Of a stretch of 64,000 nucleotides of DNA, positions 61,377 to 64,000 are shown one piece after another. The position numbers and the translations under genes were made by a program. The notes beneath the pieces are model-generated. The model saw only the letters and a program-made list of their open reading frames with translations. It ran no database searches and was not told the origin of the DNA. Origin of the DNA: Trichocoleus desertorum ATA4-8-CV12 (GTDB lineage Bacteria > Cyanobacteriota > Cyanobacteriia > FACHB-46); assembly GCA_019358975.1 (NCBI GenBank), contig JAHHIL010000005.1, positions 152,157 through 216,156 on the forward strand, in the 5' to 3' direction. Numbering within the stretch: position 1 is the stretch's first letter; every line of letters begins with the position of its first letter.

Positions 61377-62342
61377 CTAACAGCAACCACCGCCGTCGTA
61401 GTACCAGGTTGATGGAGTCACAATCACATCGGGAATGGTGGATGCCAAATTGGCTGCGGTTTTGTCACAGACTGCTGCGGGGAGACCGCGTTGTAATACA
61501 TGCCCTGCTTGGTCATCAAAGAATGGTGCGACTCCTGTGTAGATGGCAGTTTTGCCTGTAAAAATGCAGGCACCGTCGCTAGGAATTGGCACCTTAAAGG
61601 ACACTGAATCGAGGCTTTCTAATAAAAGGTGTTCCTCCAAGCCATAGCTTTGACGATCGAGCAAACGGTAGGGACGACGGGCTCGGATTTCTACCTGACC
61701 AAAGCCAGCCTGGATGAGGTGCTGAACGTAGCCCTCATAGGTCAAGGCTCCAGATAAGCACATGGCCCGGAGGCGTTCATCTTGCTGTAAATGTTCTGGA
61801 ATTGGACGAGTTGCGATTGGGTCACTCATTATGAGACGACCACTGGGTTTGAGGACTCGATAGACTTCTTGGAGAGCTTTAGCTAGATCTGCGGGTTCAA
61901 AGATATTGAACAAACAGTTTTGCGCCACTACATCTACAGAAGCATCTGGGACAGGTAGATGAAAGGCATCCCCTTCCCGAATTTCGACGAAGCTGGAGTC
62001 AAACCAGGTGTTCTCTTGAGCGGCCATCTGTAAGTTTTGGCGAGCAGCTTCCCGCATCGTCTCAACGGGATCGACTGCAATGACTGCTCCGGGTTGACGA
62101 GAGAAGTAGGCAAATTGCAGCGCCTCTAACCCTCCTCCCACACCGACATATAGAACCGTCGGATTACCTGCTAGCTCGGTTGGATGCACAGTGGTACCAC
62201 AACCGTAGTTCATCTCTTGCATTTTGGCAGGAATGTTTAGACCTGGCAGTTGCAGGGGGCTACTTTGTACGCAACAGAGCCCAACTTCTGGGGTTTCCGC
62301 TACTTCGCTATAAAATTGTGCAACTGATTCAAGATAACTCAC
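61377..62342 (-). CDS. arsM: Arsenite methyltransferase, arsenosugar type (ArsM)
   Basis: This 321-residue SAM-dependent methyltransferase has the SAM loop VLYVGVGGGLEAL near residues 64-76 and the acidic VDP motif. Arsenic-binding cysteines are likely C23/C24 in GLCCVQS, C145-type in QNCLFNIF, C195-type in RAMCLSG, and the terminal GGGCC. It methylates As(III) to mono- and dimethyl forms for arsenosugar synthesis. The GTG at 62342 has AGAGGATTCCT directly before it. It is followed by arsS and preceded by the fused glycosyltransferase gene. Confidence 0.9.
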   Translation of the reverse strand: MSYLESVAQFYSEVAETPEVGLCCVQSSPLQLPGLNIPAKMQEMNYGCGTTVHPTELAGNPTVLYVGVGGGLEALQFAYFSRQPGAVIAVDPVETMREAARQNLQMAAQENTWFDSSFVEIREGDAFHLPVPDASVDVVAQNCLFNIFEPADLAKALQEVYRVLKPSGRLIMSDPIATRPIPEHLQQDERLRAMCLSGALTYEGYVQHLIQAGFGQVEIRARRPYRLLDRQSYGLEEHLLLESLDSVSFKVPIPSDGACIFTGKTAIYTGVAPFFDDQAGHVLQRGLPAAVCDKTAANLASTIPDVIVTPSTWYYDGGGCC

Positions 62343-62462
62343 AGGAATCCTCTCTCTTTCTCTTGGTCTGGCTTTGGCGGCTCACGATTACTTCTGGTCA
62401 GTTTAACGTCAGAAGCGCTTTTCGCGTACATTTGCATCAGCTAAATTGGCTTTAATTTTGGC

Positions 62463-63782
62463 TCAATGGGAGCGATACCACCGAGCTAGGCGATCGCGCG
62501 AGACTCCCAAAAAATAAGCCAGAATCACCGCTTGATTGATTAATGTAGTCCGGAGCAAGCCCAGCCTTTCCCATCGCCGACTAGAGGTGATGACTGGGTC
62601 AGAAACAATGGCGATCGCGCCTTTTTTCTTCAACTGCCGCATCAACTTAAAATCTTCCATAATTGGTAGCTCGGCGAAGCCACCCATTGAATGAAAAGTT
62701 TTGGCCCGCAAGAAAATAGCTTGATCACCATAGGGCATCTGTAAAAAGCGCGATCGCCAATTCACCACCCACTCAATCAGCCGTATCCCTGGCACAGCAC
62801 TATCAATCTTGAGGGCAAAGGCTCCAGAAATCACTCCTGGCGAAATTAAAGCTTGTCGAATTTGGGTGGCAAAGTCAGCAGGTAAAAGCGTGTCTCCATG
62901 TAGAAATAGCAACACTTCTCCCGTTGCAATTTTGGCCCCAGCATTCATTTGTTGAGCGCGGCAGGCGGCAGCACTGATCACCTTGACTCCTAAGGATTGC
63001 GCGATCGCCACTGTATCGTCTTGGCTACCGCCATCCACCACAATAATTTCTGCCTGCGAGGCTTGCTGGGCTACCTCTAGAGTTTGGGCGATCGCGGCGG
63101 CTTCGTTGAGCACTGGAATAATAATCGAAATTTTCTCATTGCCAATCTGTTTAAGACTCGACTGGCTGACTCGCTCCCAAATCACTAAATCTTCTGGGCG
63201 ATCGACATCGTCTAAGGGGGGCAAAGAACCAATGGATAAATGGTGCTGTTGGGCGATCGCGATCGTTTGTTGCCAGACCCGCTCGGTACTCCAGGCAATA
63301 TCTTGAAATAACTCTGGGACAAATCGCCGCAGCCCAATCAGGTAATAGCCGCCATCGGTAGCAGGCCCTAACACTAGATCATGCCGCTGTAATTCCTGAA
63401 ATGCTTTGCTGAGAATGATCGCATCTAGATCTGGGCAATCAATTCCTACAACTACGACTCGCTCCATCCCCGCTCGAAAAGCGAATTGGAAAGCCTGGGT
63501 CATCCGTTGCCCTAAGTCTCCTTCACCTTGCGATCGGTAAGCCAATTCTGATCCCAGCCAAGAGCGCATCAGGTAGCGATCGCCGCCCGTGAAACGAACC
63601 TCTAGAGCGATCGCTGAATTTGCCTGGAGCAGTTGAGCTTGAGCTAATGTATGTTCTGTCATCCGCTGCTGCAAGATCGCAGCTCTTTCTGGCCCTAAAG
63701 CTGGAATGAGTCGAGTTTTTGTTTTGCCAGGTTCAGGATAGCGCGTAAAAATAATCAGGCGTTCTCTCACTGCCGTCGCCAC
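62463..63782 (-). CDS. Fused arsenosugar-type glycosyltransferase (TIGR04282-TIGR04283)
   Basis: This 439-residue protein joins two enzymes usually encoded separately near arsM/arsS. Residues about 7-205 form the TIGR04282-type domain (LIIFTRYPEPGKTKTRLIPA, then GIDCPDL and GPATDGGYYLIGL), a GT-A-like nucleotidyl/sugar transferase. Residues about 218-430 form the TIGR04283-type GT2 domain (ISIIIPVLNEAAAIAQTL, VDGGSQDDT, FLHGDTLLP, MPYGDQAIFL). The C-terminal part ends in a hydrophobic helix (LINQAVILAYFLGVSRDRL). The start is a GTG at 63782 with no close ribosome binding site; a second GTG four codons on is also possible. It is upstream of arsM in one transcriptional direction. Confidence 0.88.
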   Translation of the reverse strand: MATAVRERLIIFTRYPEPGKTKTRLIPALGPERAAILQQRMTEHTLAQAQLLQANSAIALEVRFTGGDRYLMRSWLGSELAYRSQGEGDLGQRMTQAFQFAFRAGMERVVVVGIDCPDLDAIILSKAFQELQRHDLVLGPATDGGYYLIGLRRFVPELFQDIAWSTERVWQQTIAIAQQHHLSIGSLPPLDDVDRPEDLVIWERVSQSSLKQIGNEKISIIIPVLNEAAAIAQTLEVAQQASQAEIIVVDGGSQDDTVAIAQSLGVKVISAAACRAQQMNAGAKIATGEVLLFLHGDTLLPADFATQIRQALISPGVISGAFALKIDSAVPGIRLIEWVVNWRSRFLQMPYGDQAIFLRAKTFHSMGGFAELPIMEDFKLMRQLKKKGAIAIVSDPVITSSRRWERLGLLRTTLINQAVILAYFLGVSRDRLARWYRSH

Positions 63783-63894
63783 TCAGTACAGCTATTTATC
63801 CTACCCTGACGCAATTGATTAAGTTTCTCCACTAAAAACTCTACTATCGGCAGAAACATTTATAGGATAATGACCACCAAGTTTTTTGGGATGG

Positions 63895-63955
63895 CTGGGA
63901 GCCTTGTCTCTTTAGAGCAAGGAGGAAAGCCGACTCAAGCGGCTTTAGCCGCCTA
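63895..63955 (+). mobile_element. Solo right-end-like sequence of an IS200/IS605 element
   Basis: Two hairpins follow each other: CCTTGTCTC-TTTA-GAGCAAGG (63902-63922, one bulged T) and GCGGC-TTTA-GCCGC (63939-63952), linked by AGGAAAGCCGACTCAA. This layout resembles the 3' end of tnpB genes in cyanobacterial IS200/IS605 elements, where it forms the omega-RNA scaffold end. No tnpA or tnpB lies to the left in the orientation expected, so it is a remnant or a non-autonomous copy. The identification rests on pattern memory. Confidence 0.4.
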
Positions 63956-64000
63956 GAATCCATAGCTGTAACCATCAGCCCGATGAATAACCTCCAGATA

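Noticed and set aside
1..64000. tRNA, rRNA or CRISPR arrays
   Set aside because: Reading through the intergenic regions I saw no cloverleaf with a T-loop pattern, no rRNA-like segment and no evenly spaced direct repeats with unique spacers.

Overview
The window reads as cyanobacterial chromosome. The octamer GCGATCGC (HIP1) recurs throughout. Several genes belong to families confined, or nearly so, to oxygenic phototrophs: psaK, Ycf66, a Ycf35/DUF1257 protein, an HHL1-like protein, an orange-carotenoid-protein N-domain homologue and a DUF3370 protein. Short palindromic intergenic repeats and 7-15 nt tandem repeats, typical of larger filamentous cyanobacterial genomes, are also present. The genus cannot be told from the sequence alone.

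Layout. 1-1715: two family 2 glycosyltransferases, the first cut by the window edge. 1830-4129: an A+T-rich two-gene module on the minus strand, encoding a ParA ATPase with an HsdR-N-like nuclease domain at its N terminus and a ParB-like partner. It looks acquired and is the least conventional locus here. 4351-13538: mainly housekeeping genes (HHL1-like, a second ParA, a VOC protein, ileS, a Ycf66 protein, gnd, a GNAT acetyltransferase). 13663-25808: three collinear NRPS genes, C-A-PCP / TubC dock-C-A(N-MT)-PCP / C-A-PCP-TE, predicted to build a short N-methylated peptide. 25918-36806: two PAS-GAF histidine kinases, a CheY-like receiver, an S41 protease, a GalU-type uridylyltransferase, membrane proteins of unknown role and UspA. 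36884-43552: HAD phosphatase, rpsU, a pentapeptide protein, about 950 bp with only decayed coding traces, a NarL-type regulator, glgA, trhO and an ICMT-like membrane protein. 43670-49710: a DUF3370 protein, then a dCache-HAMP histidine kinase, a shortened and degenerate paralogue of it, and a second NarL-type regulator; a 294 bp element with inverted terminal repeats lies between the two kinase genes. 49942-58885: redox, photoprotection and stress genes (Prx-Grx hybrid, FMN reductase, psaK, HCP-like protein, PhnD-like binding protein, TTC38-like protein, DUF1257, SDR, ferritin-like protein). 58944-63782: a SpoIID-domain protein and an arsenosugar set arsS, arsM and a fused two-domain glycosyltransferase. 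The last 100 bp carry hairpins resembling the right end (omega-RNA region) of an IS200/IS605 element with no transposon gene beside it.

How the genes work together. The NRPS genes touch or nearly touch and form one assembly line. The three arsenosugar genes lie in one orientation and cover arsenic methylation, the radical-SAM step and sugar transfer. The kinase, degenerate kinase and NarL regulators form a signalling neighbourhood, and three of their promoter regions share a TGAATCAAC-type motif. No tRNA, rRNA or CRISPR array was seen.
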